A stretch of DNA of 6,533 nt, taken from assembly GCA_021767885.1 (NCBI GenBank), contig JAASSM010000115.1, positions 1-6,533 of the forward strand, written 5' to 3'. The stretch comes from a bacterium. GTDB taxonomy: Bacteria; Krumholzibacteriota; Krumholzibacteria; LZORAL124-64-63. Made by a program: the position numbers and the translations under genes. The notes beneath the pieces were generated by a model. The model did not search any database, was not told the origin of the DNA, and saw nothing but the letters and a program-made list of their open reading frames with translations. This document shows, piece by piece, positions 5,581 to 6,533 of the stretch. How positions within the stretch are numbered: the stretch's first letter is position 1; each line of letters begins with the position of its first letter.

Positions 5581-6533
5581 CTAGAATTCGCGCGCCCAGC
5601 CGATGCCGATGCGCGTGCGGAGGTCGTCGACGCGGGCGATGGGCTCGGCGACGTAGTCCTCGGGGTACTCGAAGATGTGCGGCTCGTAGCTCTGTAGCTT
5701 GTTCAACTCCAGGGACACGGAAAGTTCCCCGCCACCGACGGGGAAGCCGGCGCCGCCGGAGAAGACGGAGTTGCCGCCCTCGTCGTCGGCGTAGCTGTCG
5801 TAGCGGCGGAAGCCGAAGCGCAGCCGGAAGTCGTTGTAGAAGGTGTGCTCCAGGCCCAGACGCACGTCCAGGACGTCGTTGATGATGCCGGTCCGGTCCA
5901 GGCGGCTGTCCTCCATCTCCTGCCAGTCCGCGTAGACCACGTCCCAGGTCAGGACGGTGCGCGGGTCGCTGCGCGGGAAGAAGGCCGCGCCGAAGCGCCA
6001 CACGGCGGGGTACTTCAGCGACTCCTCGGTCTCCTGGGTGGCGACGGTGGTGTCGGCGGCGGTGAAGGTGCGCGTCTCGTACTCGCCGTCCACCTCGAGG
6101 CGCGTCTCGAAGGCCGCACCCAGGCGCAGGCGGGGATGGACCTGGGCCTGCACGCCGAACGTGGCGTGGACGCCCGAGAGGCTCCAGAGGTGACGCAGAT
6201 CGCTGCTCTGGTCGCCGTCGGCCAGCCGGTTGTCGCGGCGGACCCGGGACTCCTCGCGGTCGCCGAAGCCGTAATGGACGGCCGCGCCCACCGACACGCG
6301 GTCCGGCAGCACGTCGGCGGCCAGGCCCAGGCTCAGCGTGCGCAGGACGCCCTCCACCTCGTACGTCCGCTCCTCGATGATCCGGTCGCGGGGGTCGCTG
6401 AAGGGGCTGGGATCGCGGATCTCCTCCTCGAAGCGATACCGGTACGGGTAGCGCTCGAGCAGGGAGACGCCCGCGGTCACCGGCATGCGGCCGCCCACCA
6501 GCCGGGTGGCCAGGCCGAAGCCGCCGCCCAGCC
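5581..6533 (-). CDS. outer-membrane beta-barrel protein, FadL/OmpP1-like, C-terminal part
   Basis: The frame is open to the right edge, so the N-terminus and signal peptide are outside the window; 316 residues are visible. The sequence alternates polar and hydrophobic residues in many short strands ending in charged turns. It closes with GIGWAREF, whose last residue is Phe, the C-terminal aromatic signal recognised by the BAM machinery. Near the end, TVLTWDVVYADWQ, a strand TFYNDFRLRFGFRRY and VFSGGAGFPVGGGELSVSL follow the order seen in the last strands of FadL/TodX-type channels, which move hydrophobic compounds across the outer membrane. The N-terminal hatch that would confirm FadL is not in view, so a PorV-like or other barrel protein of unknown substrate remains possible. 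It is followed by the nucleotidase gene after 61 bases, probably in one transcript whose promoter lies outside the window. Confidence 0.7.
   Translation of the reverse strand, partial: LGGGFGLATRLVGGRMPVTAGVSLLERYPYRYRFEEEIRDPSPFSDPRDRIIEERTYEVEGVLRTLSLGLAADVLPDRVSVGAAVHYGFGDREESRVRRDNRLADGDQSSDLRHLWSLSGVHATFGVQAQVHPRLRLGAAFETRLEVDGEYETRTFTAADTTVATQETEESLKYPAVWRFGAAFFPRSDPRTVLTWDVVYADWQEMEDSRLDRTGIINDVLDVRLGLEHTFYNDFRLRFGFRRYDSYADDEGGNSVFSGGAGFPVGGGELSVSLELNKLQSYEPHIFEYPEDYVAEPIARVDDLRTRIGIGWAREF

Noticed and set aside
3660..5882. A very long open frame on the plus strand (about 740 codons) opposite the nucleotidase and barrel genes.
   Set aside because: It is antisense to two genes with clear motifs. 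Its translation is Gly/Ala/Val/His-rich low-complexity sequence without motifs, as expected of the complement of a high-GC coding strand.

Overview
The window is a 6.5 kb piece of a very GC-rich bacterial chromosome with six protein-coding genes packed on both strands. No RNA gene, mobile element, CRISPR array or phage gene is visible. An outer-membrane beta-barrel gene with a C-terminal Phe and an exported 5'-nucleotidase with a signal peptide point to a Gram-negative (diderm) organism. High GC, frequent GTG starts and strong GGAGG-type ribosome sites would fit a deltaproteobacterial or myxobacterial lineage, or a GC-rich candidate phylum of the FCB type. The phylum cannot be fixed from this sequence alone.

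Layout. Plus strand, left: the 3' part of a gluzincin-type metallopeptidase gene (HELAH motif), then a DoxX-family inner-membrane protein gene. Minus strand, converging on DoxX with only 16 bases between the stop codons: a two-gene unit made of a single-domain Clp-type AAA+ ATPase and, downstream of it, a 129-residue protein built from four 29-residue helical repeats that resemble the GspE/MshE N-terminal motif. Further right on the minus strand: the C-terminal part of an outer-membrane barrel protein (FadL/OmpP1-like), followed by an exported UshA-like 5'-nucleotidase. This second unit ends in a clear intrinsic terminator at 3668-3715, which separates it from the AAA+ unit. The AAA+ unit must therefore have its own promoter within roughly 3471-3667.

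How the genes may work together. The barrel protein and nucleotidase would be an envelope pair (uptake channel plus nucleotide dephosphorylation), an inference from adjacency only. The AAA+/repeat-protein pair is the most interesting part. The ATPase has the D2-type Clp core but no N-domain or D1 ring. It carries an Ile-Gly-Phe tripeptide exactly where ClpA, ClpC and ClpX carry their ClpP-docking loop. The small repeat protein next to it is a plausible adaptor or sensor partner. No ClpP gene is in the window, so this is a hypothesis from motif position and gene order.
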